Shown: positions 38,314 through 52,446, counted from the first letter of the stretch. The stretch: DNA of 64,000 nucleotides from Struthidea cinerea (GCA_013397865.1 VZTI01002343.1:1463485-1527484); one strand, 5' to 3'. The notes: a model not told the origin generated them from the sequence alone. Numbers and translations: made by a program.

Positions 38314-38906
38314 TGTTGTGGTTTAAGGCCAGCCAGCAGCCAAACCCCATGCAGCCATTTGCTTACTCCCTCACCAACAGGATCAGGGACAGAACTGGAA
38401 AGGTAAAAGCCAGAAACGTGTGGGTTGAGATAAAGACAGTTTAATAGAGAAAGCAAAAGCTGAGCACACACAAGCAAAGCAAAACCAGGGGTTAATTCAC
38501 TGCTTTGCAATGGCAGACAGGTGTTCAGCCATCTCCAGGAGAGCAGGGGCCCATCACATGTAATGATTACTGGGGAATACAAATGCCATCACTCCAAAAG
38601 TCCCCCTCTTCCTCCTCCTTCCCCCCACTGTACACACTGAGCATGATGTCACATGGTCTGGAATCTCCCTTTGAGTTGGGGTCACCTGTCCTGGCTGTGG
38701 CTCCTCCCCGCCTCCCAGGCACCCCCAGTCTCCTCGCCAGTGTGGCAGTAAGAAAAGCAGGAAGGCCTTGGCTCTGTGCAAGCCCTGCTCAGCAATAGCA
38801 GAAACATCTCTGTATTATCAACCCCGTGTTCAGCACAAATCCAAAACACAGCCCCACACCAGCCACTGTGAAGACAATTAACTCAGCCCCAGCCAAACCC
38901 AGCACA
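38314..38906 (-). mobile_element. Solo LTR of an avian endogenous retrovirus, 593 bp
   Basis: The plus strand opens TGTTGTGGTTTAAGGCCAGC and closes CCAAACCCAGCACA, so the LTR runs on the minus strand with TG...CA ends. Perfect 5-bp duplications CTACA flank it (38309-38313, 38907-38911), fitting a 5-bp class such as ERVL. A polyadenylation signal ATTAAA lies at 38440-38445 (minus) within a GGGTTGAGATAAAGACAGTT context (38422-38441) that I recognise from bird LTRs. A CRE-like TGATGTCA at 38644-38651 is one transition from TGACGTCA. The expected TATA position next to it (about 38628-38640) reads TGTACACAC, so the promoter looks decayed. No internal viral sequence remains, so the copy arose by LTR-LTR recombination. 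The family name is from memory and the exact subfamily is unknown. Confidence 0.9.
38440..38445 (-). promoter_or_regulatory. LTR polyadenylation signal ATTAAA
   Basis: TTTAAT on the plus strand, ATTAAA on the LTR sense strand, about 125 bp from the LTR 3' end. This is a variant but functional-type signal; use in this solo copy is unknown. Confidence 0.6.
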
Positions 38907-38911
38907 CTACA
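38907..38911. repeat. Target-site duplication, right copy (CTACA)
   Basis: Exact repeat of 38309-38313 directly after the LTR end CAGCACA. Confidence 0.85.
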
Positions 38912-40810
38912 ACAAGCACAGAACAGACAATGTTAACTGTGAGTATTGCCTAACCATCCTAAACTCACAGTGAGTTTACCCCTGCTTTGGCCCTCTGGGC
39001 TGAATGAACACATCAGCCAAGGCAGGGGTAGGGAGAACCTCCTTCTCTTTCACAGGCATCAAATTACAAGGAGCAAGAAGTTTGTGAACTAGATATTCTG
39101 CACCTTATCTTTCCTTTTTAACTAAGGATCTTGCTCTCAGTTACCCTAGAAACAAAGGCAAAATAATGGATTTTTCTTTGTCTCACAAAAAAGCAGCATG
39201 AATTATTCTCATTAAAATATAGAAGAGTATAGCCTGTGTATTCACCATACATGTGGGCCAAGTCACTCCCTAACTTCCTAGTTTTATGTCCTTACTCTGA
39301 GAATAATTATTTTTAAGTGTACTTAGTGTATGGTTAAATCTTCACCTCAAAGTTCTCAACATTTTTTTTTGTAATAATTTGTCCCAAAAACTGATTCAGA
39401 CATTGTTATTTTGTTTAGGTTTGTTTTTTCTCCAACTTAATTAATACAGTATTTACTATGTTAAAAAGATGCTGTAAATGCAATGGTAAGAATACAGACA
39501 TGATGGATTTAAGGGAGAAAAATGCTTTTAAATCACTTTCCCATCTTTACCTCAGAGGGTAATAACATAGCTTAACTCTGGGGACTTCAGACTTGGTAGG
39601 GAATGCAAAGCAGAATAATGAAAGGACTGCAGCTATGCAAACTGAGCAGGATCTAATTGAATTACTAACAGATGGGAAATAATTAAATCATTTATTATCC
39701 CTTCACAATTAGTTAACTCACAAGTATATCTCAGACAATAAAAAGGTTTTATCCAACCTTCTGCTAGGGATTTAAACTTTTTATCATCTCATCTTCTCTG
39801 GATCTGTTACTTCATGGCTCAGCTTAATCAACAACTATCTTGTCAACATGAAATAATCTCTCTGGTTACTTAAAAAACAAAAATACAAGTACAAACAAAC
39901 TGCTTGAGCGTCATACACAGGCTTCTACTTTCATCTGACATTTAAAAATGTCTAAGTGATATGACTTCAATGATTTGGGATCTTATGCAAACTATTATAA
40001 CACAAAGAACACATTTTTCAGATGAGGAAATGATTTGCCTTTGGGAGATCATTTCAGCCAACTGCATCTGCTGTTACTTTTTACTCTCCTTTCTATGTTG
40101 CCCAAAGGCTCAATTCACAGAAGAATTTGGTCACTGGACTGCTAAGGCAGCAATTTGTCACCATTAGGCTACTAACTGTCTGGTGGACACTACTCTAGGT
40201 CAGGCATTCAGGCTCTGGACAACAGTGAGCAACAGCTTGTCATGTCACAGTGGGATGCAAAAGCCAGCACAATAATTCTTCAGAGTTACGGCAATGCCAA
40301 GGAAAGACACGTAGCTGAAGTGAGGTGTGTTTCAGTGACTCAAGCCTGGCTCCCTGAATCAGGGAGGCAGCCAGTGCTGTGTAGCATTCACAGGTGGAAA
40401 TCTACCCATGAAGAAATGCTTGCAACAGACTCATCCCACCTGCGTGGCACCCAGATTGCTCTCTTTCCTGTACTGGAAAACGTATATACCTTGAGTGTGA
40501 ATACTGAAAATGTGGAACTGGAGTTTCTTGCATGGGGGAACTTTCAGAGTCATCTTTTGATAACATATGATCTAACATATATATACTGTTTTGCTATGAA
40601 AAGTGGACTATAGTAAGCCTGAGAGGCAAGAGATGTAAGTACAAAACCCCTCAGGCTATGTGTAGAATTAAAACTAGCTTCCTAATTATGGGTGTGTATC
40701 TTCTACCTCCTAGACAAAGGGGAGCTGGTCAGCTCTCTGCTCAGAGCAAGAAGCTGTGGTTAGACTCAGATGGAGTCACTTAGGTATTTGAAAGAATAAT
40801 TGGTGATTGC
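38912..40810. other. Unannotated unique sequence
   Basis: No repeat seen. A 123-codon open frame at 40242-40613 (plus) is the longest outside repeats, but its translation shows no domain, signal peptide or composition bias I recognise, and no splice pattern supports it. I treat it as chance. Confidence 0.55.
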
Positions 40811-41100
40811 AGAATCACAAAATTGCTGAAGCTACAAGATACTTTAGAGGCTGTCTAGTTCAAACCCCTGCTCATGCAGGTTCAGCTAGAGTGAGTTTCC
40901 CAGGATCATGCCTGGGGAAAAAACAGTTGAGTTTTGAATACCTTCAAGGATGGAGATGCCCAATCTCCCAGAGCAACCTGTGCCAGTGCTCAGCCTCCCT
41001 CATGATGACAAAGAGTTTTCTTATGTTTAGATGTAATGTCTTGTGTTTCAGCTTGTGTGTGTTACCTCTTGTCCTGCACTGTTACCTATTGAATTCAAGC
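40811..41100 (-). mobile_element. CR1 LINE 3' end, old ~290-bp fragment
   Basis: The plus strand shows AGAATCACAAAATTGCTGAA (40811-40830), GTCTAGTTCAAACCCCTGCT (40853-40872), the GAGATGCCCAATCTCCCAGA block and CTTGTGTTTCAGCTTGTG, the inverted 3' end of an old CR1 subfamily that ends in ATTCTGTG-type tails. It is diverged, with no coding potential left. Confidence 0.85.
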
Positions 41101-43867
41101 TATTCTAGGGGCAGCTGGTAGCTAGTGGAGGTTGAATGGACCTGCAGTCTCAGAATCTTCCTGCAATTTCTTCTTAAAGAAATAGGATTTCTTTTACCTC
41201 TTCACAGTAAAAGAAACGTGGCTTGCAAAACAGCTGCAGATCAGAACTGTCTCTGAGTTTTTTAGTATTCTACATTGGTGAAATTCCCCAGAACTTTTCA
41301 TAGGCTCTAGTCTCTTCAAATTATAATTATTTCTGAGTTGAAATTTTGTCTATCATTTATATGAGCCAGAATGTCAACCTCCTCTCTTTATGGATAGGCT
41401 ATAAATGGTAATATGAACAGCTTCTTTAGATGTAACTTAATTCAATTTAATCATAGCAACTATATTAAATGTGATCCCAAGGTCTAGGAGCAAACTTTAG
41501 TCCTTTCGGGCTATTTATGAATTACAATTTTGTTCAGACATTGCTGGTATTGGTTAAACCATATTGTTTTGAGATTATTATTATGAATATAATTTCCAAC
41601 TAGGATTATTGTGTTGGGTTTTTATTTTGTTAAGCAAGTACAGAACAGAAAGTTAAGAACCAAACATTGTGGCCTGGAAGAAGGGAGAGCTGAAGCTGTT
41701 TTTCTTGATAGCTTTTCTTAAGTTTTGTAGCTGTGAAAGAGATAGAAGTTCAGGAAGTGAGGAAAAAAAGATACTGGGGCATAGTCTGAGAAAGCAGTGC
41801 GATGAAACCTTACAAATAAATAATGCAAAAACTTTTGCTTTAAGTAACAACTGAAAAGATTTTGGAGCTGTAGGAAAAGGTACTCTTTTCTTGCTGCTTT
41901 TCTGATCCATATCAGGAGAATATAGTAAATGGATGTAGCACATCAAAACAGCCTTCAACTGCCAATTTATCATGATAGTGATGAAATAGAGTAACCAAAA
42001 ATTTAAGTTATTATGACCAAGAGTAGAAGTAGGCTTTACTGTGAGAAAGGGGTTTGTGCATTGTCCAGCAAAAATTTATGAAGCTGAGCAACTTTTAGGT
42101 TAGTCTGTATTTTAGCTTGGGGTGGGTTTTTTTGGTTTATTTTCCAGCAACTGATTTCTTGCATAAGTGGGATTTACACCAACACAGTTGTTTCAGACCC
42201 TTGACATCTATTGCAGAAGTTTCAAAGCAATCACTTGAAAATACAACTGTAAATGAACTTCAGCTACAATTTGGAATTCATTGACCTCATGGGAGTTTGC
42301 AAAAGGTGAGTAATATAGGAATACAAGCAGGTCATCCTGAAAACAGCTTTCTAATTCAGTTTACAAAGGTGCAATTCTGGCTGTTTGCATCTCTCTGACC
42401 TGCTGCACTAGAGAACAGGTGTAGAACATTAAAGTGCCTGGAAACACACAGAAGATCATCAGTCTCACCATCTTGCCCAATTGGCCTGTACTATGTGCTG
42501 ACCACGACCTTAAAGGTGGATCTGGATCAGTACATTTTCCACTGATAACAGCCAGGGGCAGCCTTAGTTAGTAGGACTGACAATCTGTTATGCTCCTGAT
42601 GTTAAAAATTCCAAGTCCAAAATACAGAGAAGAGAATGGTTCCAGTTTTAAAGGTAACTGAAGTGTATCAAGAAATAAGAAGAGAATGAAAGTACAGCCA
42701 GATGAGAAAATATCTTGCTGACCCCAAAAGTCTTACCTGTCTGAATAGACACTGCAAAATATGAAAACATGGAACTTGTCATGTCGAATTACTGTTTTCT
42801 TATTAAGGCTTCAGGAGAAATGAGGAGAAGCCAACGAATTTGGTTTCCATCACCTCCCTGTGCAAAAAAATATCATCTCAGAGGCAATATTTTCACAAAT
42901 AAACAGATTCCTACTAAATTCCCACCCAGACTCTTCATGGTAGTCATGAATTTGTATCTTTTCAAAATATAAGGGAGAGACTCTCTGGGAACAGTGTAAT
43001 GTTTTTCCTTTTCCATTTGCAAAGACTTTGCAAAATTAAAGACAATTAGCACCTTTGGGGAAAAGCAGCCCAGGAAAAAATTTGAAAGCAGTTTCCTTGA
43101 TGAGGATCAATATTAATGTATGTGTTGGTGAATTAATTTTTTTGCAGTTTTAAACAACACTACAAGTACTTCATTCATCTACACAAAAAAAAAAAAAAAA
43201 TTCATACATTTTTAATGTGATTTTAATTATTTTTTCAACTCTCTAAACAACAAAGCCTCTTTCATAAATTAATGAACGGTAAATCTACATTAAAAGTTTT
43301 CACTTTTATTTTAAGAAGAGTTTTAACACTTTTTTTGTAATTGTAGGAGCTACAAAGCTGAAGATCTTTTTAGAGTTCTTTAACAGTAATGCTCAAAACA
43401 AATTTTTTTAGACTGGACCTCAGATCTGACGCTGTTATAGAATCAGGTTCATCTTCTGAATCTGAGCTATCAAGACTCTTCTCTAACTGATAAAAATTCA
43501 AATTTTAAAGGGTATCACTGGGAAATGGGAGTGCTAATAAAATTTCTTTGTATTATAAACCATGTTCCTACACCATCAAGCCACCCGATAGCCTAGATTT
43601 CATAATTTCTGAGCCTGATCAGTATTCAGATGATCAAACTCCAAGTAAGACACAGAATCTCAAGGAAAACAAAGCAAAACACACACCCTTCTACCCTCCA
43701 CAAGAATGAAACCCAAGGAAAAAAGATATTATTTCCATGGAGGCTTTCAACGTTCTCTCATGTTTTCAAATGGATCAGATCCCAGAAACCCTGGGGTTTT
43801 TTTCTTATAAGTGGTCTGTTTCAGATCCTAGGCAAAGTCACCCACTAAACAATGAAACTCATTGATA
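41101..43867. other. Unannotated unique sequence
   Basis: No gene recognised. It contains an A16 run and a consensus donor-like AAGGTGAGTAA at 42303-42313 without an open frame or acceptor to go with it. Confidence 0.55.
43185..43200 (+). repeat. A16 homopolymer
   Basis: Sixteen A residues following CTACAC. There is no retrotransposed body upstream and no target duplication that I can see, so I do not call a processed pseudogene. Confidence 0.9.
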
Positions 43868-44376
43868 AATCATAGAATTATAAAATGGTTTGGGTTGGAA
43901 AGGACCTTAAAGGTTGTCTCATTACAACCCTTTGGCATGGGCTGGGACACCTTCCGCTAGACCAGGTTGCTCAAGACTCCATCCAGCCTGGCCTTGAATA
44001 CTTGCAGGAATGGGGCTTCTCTGGGTAACCTGTTCCTGTGCCTCACCACCCTCACAGTAAAAGGTTTCTTCCTAACATCTAATCTAGACCTACTGTCTGT
44101 TTGAAGCCATTCCCCTTTGTCCTGTCACTGCATGCTCTTGTAAAAATCCCTCTCCAACTCTCTTGTAGGCTCCTTTCAGGTACTGGACAGATGCAACGAG
44201 ATCACCTTGGAGCCTTCTCTTCTCCAGACTCAACGATCCCATCTCTCTCAGCCTTTCCTCATAGGAGAGGAGTTCCATCCCTCTAATTGTCTATGTGGCC
44301 TTGCTCTGGACTCACTCCAACAGGTCCATGTCCTTCCTGTGCTGCGGACCCCAGAGCAAGATGCAGAACTCCAGGT
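43868..44376 (-). mobile_element. CR1 LINE 3' end, 5'-truncated (~510 bp)
   Basis: A clear inverted CR1: AATCATAGAATTATAAAATG (43868-43887) at the tail side, GGTTGGAAAGGACCTTAAAG (43894-43913), CAGTAAAAGGTTTCTTCCTA (44056-44075), CTCTCAGCCTTTCCTCATAG (44245-44264) and AACAGGTCCATGTCCTTCCT (44319-44338). The minus strand keeps a stretch of ORF2 carboxy-terminal reading, including YEERLREMGSLSLEKRR (in the frame 44090-44278), the usual CR1 ending. Among the CR1 copies here this is one of the less diverged. No target duplication is seen, as expected. Confidence 0.95.
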
Positions 44377-47300
44377 AAATCACCTGATGCTTTTACAAAT
44401 ATTTTGGTAAACTCCCAATTCCAGTCACATTCCTTATCAGAGGGTTGTTCTCCATAAATATTTATAAAGAATGTGATTTTTTTTTACCCCACAATCATCT
44501 AGTAGAGCATGCATGTGATTTCAGTTTTATTCCATTAATAAATGGGCTTTTCTTTGGATGATTTAACCTTATTAACCTTACCTTTTCTCAAATATTAGCA
44601 TAAAAATGTATTTTTTAGTTCGCTTGTACAGATCACAAACCACTGAGCAATTTTTAAACTTTAATTTTGATTTTCATTTTCCTTCTAATCTTGCAATTTT
44701 GTGTGATCACAATGTTGGCCATATTGAGGAACAAATCAGTACACTGATGAGTAGTTTTTGTTCTCTCTTTCCCCAACGTATTCTTACTAAATAACCACAG
44801 TTTGTCGTGCTGCCAGTCCCACAGAGAGTTTGAAGTACCTCATCAACACATTATCGTCTTCCATGAAGGGGATGGGAAACCAAAATTTCATAATTGTATT
44901 CATGTTAGAAGGCTTTTCTCAGGGATGAAATACAGGTTCTGCACACAGAAAATGTTCTGATCTTGGAAAAGTACCCTTTGCTAAGAGAAAGTGACAATTC
45001 ACACAGCTTGCCTGTCCTTGTAGGACAGCTTTTTGTTTATTCAAGGTAGCCAAAAAAATTTGCCTGTGAACAGATGAAGAACTTTAAGATGCATACACAC
45101 ATGATGAAAGGCTGAGCAGCAGATGCTGGAGCAGACTAACATCGGACTCACCATATTGAAAGGCTGGCATGGCTGCTAATTGCACAGAGGTAATGTGACT
45201 TTCTGAGGGACTCAGAAAAGATTTCATAAGGTTAGGGGGAAAAGAGGAAGAGTGAAAATCAGATAGATGCCCTAGCAAGCCAGTGGAATGAAATGTTGAA
45301 TATAGGGAGAATAACAATTCTGTTGGTAAAAAATTATTTTTTATTCTACTTGACACAGCTGGAAAAGATAGCCACACTTATTCTTCTTTGGAATCCCCAT
45401 ATGAGGTCTGTCATTGGAAGTTTTTTCTTTCTTATTCAGATACAGCAGTTTATTTAATGCCATTTAACCTCTGCCTTCAAAATTTACGTCTATATGTGAG
45501 GCCACCATGCATACAAAAGCTATGAATGATTAAGACTAATTACAACGTAACAAAGTGACAAGTTAAGTATAGGGTTTAGGTGTCTGGAAAAGGGCTTCAA
45601 CAGCTCAGATCAAGATCACTCTTCATAGGCGTGTCTTTGGATCCAGGTATATGTGGCTTCAGATCTCCTTCTTGCTTCCCAAAGTAACAGCAAATCCAGG
45701 AGAGGTGAAAAGGGAGACCAATTTGTTGGCAAGCTTTTAATTCAGCCTGTCAGATACTTCAGCTATTAATACAGTGTTTAAAAGTGAAGCTGTAGCCCCG
45801 TGTGATGTGATCCATTGGCTAAACAGGAGCCATGACATTTTGCAAAAGCCAGAAGAGGTAATTATGCAGCTAAGAGCTTTTAGATTGGAAGCTGGAAGGC
45901 AATAATGAAACTGAAGATAGGATGAATCATTACAGCCTCTCTTGTAAGAAGGATTTAAAGAAGGATGACAGATTTTGCTTTTATTGGAAAAACACTAGTT
46001 TTAGGACTTTCTTAAAAGCAAGATCAATTCTTCATTAAATATGGTCCATAGAACTACAGACATATTTCTTAGATTTCTTTTAATTATACATTTATAAACA
46101 TAAAAATTCTGTGGGGAAAGTGTTGTTTTATTCATCTTCAGTGTCAGAACAATCAGGATTTAAAATTATCTGTAGAGACACACACCAGTGTTATTTCTCA
46201 GATGTTTTCACTTCAGTTTAGCAAAAGAAAAGAAGAAGGAGGATTCTTTATTAATGCATTTAGGAGTATTCTTGGATAGTACCATATTGTGAAATTAATG
46301 CCTATGTCATCATTTGATTATTCATCTTGCTAGGAGGCTACAATCATTACCTTGGCAAAGGAAAAAGGAAAAGAAAAGATCATCTTTGGTTAATAAATAG
46401 CTGTATTACTCCAGCTGGAAGGCAGAGCTTTCATTCTCCCATCCAATACATCATGGTACCCCTGGGGTTTTACTTTAATCAGAGAATTTTGTTTATGCAA
46501 GCAAGATTAACACATCAGCCCTTTGCAGGAATGAGAAGAATCCTTAATTCATCCATGTCCCTCTTACAGGTATTCAGCTCCATACTGTAGAGTCCAGTAC
46601 ATCAAAATTATCACGTTGTTGTTTTTCTCACAAAATGAAGAACCATGTCTAGAAATGGCTGGACCTCGTTTTTATTTTCCCAGCAAGAAGGCAGTTTTAA
46701 TTTCTGTGTGTATGTGTGTGAATTTATTGAACTCCTCCAGTTGATAAATTTAAAGAAGTATTTCAAATTCTTTTTGCAAACATCTTATTATTTCCCAGCC
46801 AGTTCTACAATGACACTTGATTACAGTAAAAAATAAAAAATAAACCTCTATAATTTTTCCTAAACTTGCTGAAAGCCCAAACTTTTCCTGCTGTGAGTTG
46901 TAACTAGATAATCTTATGTTCACTAAAGCAGGGGCTGACTGAAATATTCTATGCACACATCCCTATTTTGTCTTTTCTGAGGCTAAAAAAGAAGACAACT
47001 GAAACGTATGAGGTAAGGGGAAATCAGATCTTAAACACAGTAGAGGAAATGTTCCCATGCTCAGCTTGGGTAATTTTTTTCTGAATCTCTCTTCTGTCTA
47101 AAACTGTCTAAGCAAAGCACAAGAGGCTTCCTTGAATTACAACAGTGTGAAGCCAGGTTCAGTGGTGGGGAAGAGGACAGCCCAAAATAATCTGAAACAA
47201 TTACTAGGACTTCTTAAACAGAGAGCTGCACTCTCAGCAGCAAAGAGTGCACTTCAGAGAGGAGTCAGCCACCTGCTAGCTAGCAGTACTCTGAAAGTTA

Positions 47301-50300
47301 CTCAGAAATTATTATTTTTATCTTTACCTGCAATTTCCCATGTACCATTCTGTATCACATGTGCTTTACAGTTCTTATGACACGGGTGGGTGCTGGCATT
47401 CCTCAGTACCAATACATTACCAAAACAAACAAACGTGTCCACTCCATTTACAGGTCACAAACTGTACAAATTTGAATTGTGTTTCCTTGAGGGAGATAAA
47501 ATACATGAGGTTCACTTCCTCTTCCTACTTAATTTAATAAGAATCAAAATTATTTTTTATAACTTGATTTTAAAAATAAATTTGCGGGATAGCACCAACA
47601 AATGGTACCATCTCTGGTTTCTTGTACCTTGTGCTGGCTGGAGGCAGGAAATAAAAGGAACCTGTGTTGTAGAGAAAACCAGAGTCCTTAATCAATAGGA
47701 CAGTAAATTTCCGTGGCCTCTCGGTATGACGAAAATCAGGTAATCAATTACTTTTTCATAAGCTTGGCCTGCTGTAAGGATGATTAAAATATTCATGAAA
47801 AATTGCTGTGTACTGATCAAAAATTGAATAAGGTTTTTTCAAACCAAATAACAGAAATCATTGTTAAAATAATAAAAAAACCACATTAGAGCTACAGGGA
47901 ATATGTTAAGCAAAGAATAACAAAATGACAGGTGATCTTACTCTGCCTTTAACACATCCTTCCATATGCGTACTGAATCATTGTTAGTTATAATCTTTCA
48001 GCCGGAAGGGGGGTTGTCCTTTCAAGTACGTTTCTAATCCAGAATAAACAGGTGATTAAAAGTATGCTCTTGGAAATGACAATGTTGTAAAATGTGATAT
48101 TTGTGAAAATTGCTCCATTAACTCCTTTGTTTACAGGCTGCTTCTGATACTTCATTCAAAATCAACAAAACTTATGGATGGAGCTAAAACTGCAGACAGA
48201 AAACTAATGTTTCCATGCCATAGGATAAAAGCCAGATTGCCTAAGAGATTCCTGAACAAAAGTATTTTAAAAAGGATAAGATAAGAAAAGAAAGAGTTAG
48301 TTGATTTGAAGAGCTAGATTTGCTTCACAGGAAGTCTGAATTCAGATCCATTTAACTGTTGGTTTTCAGAACTGTAATAACTTTCAAAGAACAGGGCTTA
48401 AGGAAATAGCATGAAAAACAGGAAAGATGAGTTGAGAAAGGATTTTTTTATCATGGAAGAGAAAGTTGGGGTGGCAGAAAAGGTCAAAAATATGCCAAGA
48501 GTGTTTGCAGTAAAATTCTACCTACAAACCAGATAAAGGGCATGTAAAACTCTCCAAAGAAGGTATTAACTCACTCCACGAATTCAAAACACACTTTTAA
48601 GAGTGTTCTGTCACCAAGTCTTGCAGGCTAAAGCATGCAGTTCAGTTACTGAAATATGAAGTCCTTGTGCTGACATAGGTATAAAAAAAGGACTTGGAGA
48701 ATATTTTGAATGGACCAAGGTTTCTTTCTTTTGTACAGGTCTGGTCTCTCTCATCAATGCTCAGATCCTTTTACATCCAGAGGAAACATAATCTGTGTTC
48801 TTCCTCAGGCACAATGCTCATTGATGCTGGCATTTGTGGCTTTCTTCCTTCCCCAGTGAGGGCTTGACTGAACAATTGTTTGCCCCGGATAGATCACGAT
48901 CCTCACAGATGTTAATGGAGATTTAAAATATTAAAATTAACATTTCTTTCCTGATCCTGCATAAAGATGATTACGTTAGAGAATCATTTAATTTTCACCA
49001 TCCTTGCTCCACTAGCAAAGAAGGGGCCTCATAAAGATATTTGTGGGGCTCACCCACTCTCTTCCTAGCCTGTTTTTTGCCCTAGAAATCTAATGAACTA
49101 TTCTCTTTCATCTCGTGACACTGAGATGTGATAACAGTGGTCCTGACAGCAGAGAAGGGATGAAAAGACTACAATCCAGATATGTTCTTTTTCGTATTCA
49201 CACACATTATCATACTTTTGTAGAGTCTGAGAGCTGCAGAGCACTGGCTGCAGGTTAGAGTACTCTCAGAGATCTCAAACAAGAAGTTAAAGGGTGCTCT
49301 TCCGAACTCCTCCCTAGAGCTCACAGCATTGTCCTCTTGGAAATCCTAAGGGATGCTTCTCTTCACTTAACAGCTAATGTATGGCCATCTGCTCTTTTTA
49401 GTTTGCTCCATTTTTGTCATGCATAATCTCAGCATCACAGGGGACAGTCGAGCTGCATTCTTGATGAAAATTTCAATTTTCATGTAACCAGTTGGAAGAA
49501 AACACTCCATCACATGTGCCCTGAATAAAATTAAATTTAGTACCTACAAACTGCACTTAAAATATTTGTGAGACATTAATAATCCATGAGAATATATTCA
49601 AATCTATGTCAAATAATATTACCTGGTCTCAGAATTTATGCCTGGATACAGATAGTACAAAGTGATGAAATTTCAGAACCAGCAGAAATATGCTGCTCTC
49701 ATCTGAGGCATTGTAGTCTGGGCCCAAACTCCCAAGCACAGCTCCCACGTAAAGCTGAGGTATCTGTATTCTGGGCTATGCTTGCACAGAACTGGAGATG
49801 AAACTGCCGTATGTGTTCCTCATTTAAACTCCAAATCTTGCCAAATAGAATGGAGTTACACAAATCCAGTGTGGACAAACAGTCTCTGAACATATGTCTA
49901 TTTATGAATAAATTGCTCACACTGAAGGACCCCATATATTTTACTTTGATTTTCTTTTGGTTTGTCTCAATAATTAATTTTGCTTCTCTTCATTACGATT
50001 TCCTCACATGAACCATTTTATTTCTTCTCAAAATGTTTTTGTATGGAAAATATATTTCAATGCCTTTCTAATTTAATTCTCCAGGCACCACATTCTTTCT
50101 AAGTCATTTCTTATGTTCATTCTTTCACAGTCTAAAAGACTTTGCCTGAGCATGTTTTTCATCGTTGTTGTTTCTTTTTTTCTTGGCTCAAAGTATTAGA
50201 TCCTAGGCAGAGCCAACTAGAAATGGTTTGGACAAAAGTTTGGGAGGGAGTGGTGGGTCATAGCAAAGAAAGAGCAGACAAATTGTAAGGAAAATATTTT

Positions 50301-52446
50301 TTTTTATATGTCCATGCAGTATTAAAGGCATAAACTTGTTACTAGCTAAAAATCATCCCCCCAGGAATAAATTAATATCCTAAATATACAATAAATTAAA
50401 TAGGTTTAAAGTTTGTTGTATCAACTAACTGCCAAAATTAAGACCTGTGGGAGGTTGCTTTACCTGAAATTTCAAAGTGGTGAATGGAAATCTGTGAAAA
50501 TAGAAACTCAGCTGCCCCTCTAAGGATTGTTGTCAGTTTTTGACTTAGGAGAGTTAAAAGCACCATCTGTAGCAGAAAATTGTTTGTCTGTGAGAAAAAT
50601 GCCCTTCAAAGCTCTGGAGGCCACCCAGAAAAACAATGTCTGGAAAACAAAAGTAGTTCTCCTGTTTAATTCTAAACTCATCAGTTTCATCTTTATCTAT
50701 ACATGACCTTGTTCCTGGGTGAAATACCTGAAGTGTGTTGCTTGCCTCCTAGTTTCCTTAATCACAAGCTTCCTCATTAGACTCTAATGATAAGGACAAA
50801 AGAAAAAGCAACTTCTATAACTTAACACCACTTTCTATCCATCTTTACCAGATGGGTGAGACCCATGATAAGATCAAATGACGTAGCTATATGGGACTAT
50901 ACAACTATATAGCCACATGAACACATGAGAACAAAGATACTTGAAAACAAAGGCAAGGCTATTCTTTCATTGTTATCTAGCACTTGAGCATGTTAAAGCT
51001 AGTGATTCTTTGAGGACCATAAGAAGAGTCAGCAAGCACCTCAGATACCTCCTGGGGGATGCACAGTCCTCTTTCTTTGCTTGCCCTAAGTTTCTCAAAC
51101 CATTCAGATGCTACCTAATATCCTTGGCTTCTGCCCTTGGTTTCCAGTGCTGCTGCTGACAAATCTTTGCAATATTGACAAGCAGAAGAAAGACAAGTGT
51201 GGATATCTAATCTGAGATATACAGTAGTGCAATGCTTCAACAGAGATTGAATTTAGGTTGAAGTTCTGATGTGGAGGATGAACATAAACTCAGATTTTGC
51301 TCTCTGTCTCCTCACTGAGAGCTCTGAGTTTCTTTTCAATTGCTGTTACCACTGATGCTACCACGACTCTTTCAGGGAAGAAGGAAATAGAAAACTGCTA
51401 GGTATTATGAGGATGAGGGGTAGGGACTGACCTGAAAAGCTGTTACAGTTTTCATGAAAATCAGCAAGATTTAGGCTCTCATAAAGAGCTTGTCTCAGAC
51501 AAGCCAGCCCACCCCAGGCAAGAGTCTGGGACCCTCCTCTTTATCCATGAACCATATCATGTATCAGAGAGAGCTGGCAGCTGTTCAGCTCTGGCAGAAG
51601 TGCGGAATCAAGCTGGGCATAGTACACACCCATGTATTATTTTGTCTAAGGAGCCTGCTAGTGCCTTTGGTCCTGAAATCCCTGTAGGGAGTGCAGATTG
51701 TTGACACACAAATCTGGCATTCCTCGTGGCCAGATACACTCATGGCCTTCCCAATTTTTGGCCGTGCAAAATTAAACTTTGCATATGTTGTTCAGAAGTC
51801 TTGAGCAGGCCCTTCTAGTAAGTATTCCCTTTTCCAGCTACTATTTTTTATAATGAAACATTATTTTCTCTTTATTCCATTGAAAAATATTACATTTCTT
51901 GTGCCTAATTAAATTTCCCTTCACCAAGAGAAGCAAGCATCTGGTCAGGGATTTGACTTTTGTTCTCTGGAAGGCTGAGCAGGGAATCCTGTGATGAAGT
52001 CATTGGTCCTCTGATTAGTTTTCTCCCATGCCCTGTAGAGCAGTCATGCTTTGGTAGATGTTGCACTGCTATTCACGCTTCACTGGCACTCCACTCACCT
52101 TATGATTGAAAAGGATGATCTTAGTGTGAGACTCGATTTTTGTCCTGTGTGTGTATAAATTGTAGCTGGCAGACCTCTCTTTAACCGAGGATATTTACAA
52201 ACATCCAGCTTCCAAAAATACAGTCCGAAATGTTTATCCAAGTAACTCTTTCCGTGGCTGCTTTCCCTACCTTCACTGTAAGCAGATATCTTTTCCTTCT
52301 CTGAGTCAAAAGGAGATTTTTGCAGCAGCAAGATTAGGATGTAAGCCAGATTTACCTAATTGTAGTAAAGGGCGATCCAGAAGGTCTTTTTGTGCTTTAT
52401 TTTTGTCTGCATTTGGATGACCTGTGTGATGATGTTGTTATGAGAC
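44377..52446. other. Unannotated unique sequence
   Basis: About 8 kb with no gene, LTR or CR1 that I can support. The open frames (up to 102 codons at 47390-47698) match nothing I know and end in AT-rich sequence. A small inverted pair GCTATAT/ATATAGC lies at about 50886-50913. Confidence 0.55.

Noticed and set aside
37905..38582. 225-codon open frame on the minus strand, the second longest in the window
   Set aside because: Its middle is the complement of the (GGGA)n tract, giving low-complexity Pro/Ser/Leu, and its start lies in the solo LTR. No family resemblance.
40242..40613. 123-codon open frame outside any repeat
   Set aside because: No domain, homology or splice pattern that I recognise. 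A frame of this length is plausible by chance in 64 kb; only a protein search or RNA data could revive it.
43185..43200. A16 run as the tail of a processed pseudogene
   Set aside because: No retrocopied coding sequence upstream, no polyadenylation signal in place and no target duplication.
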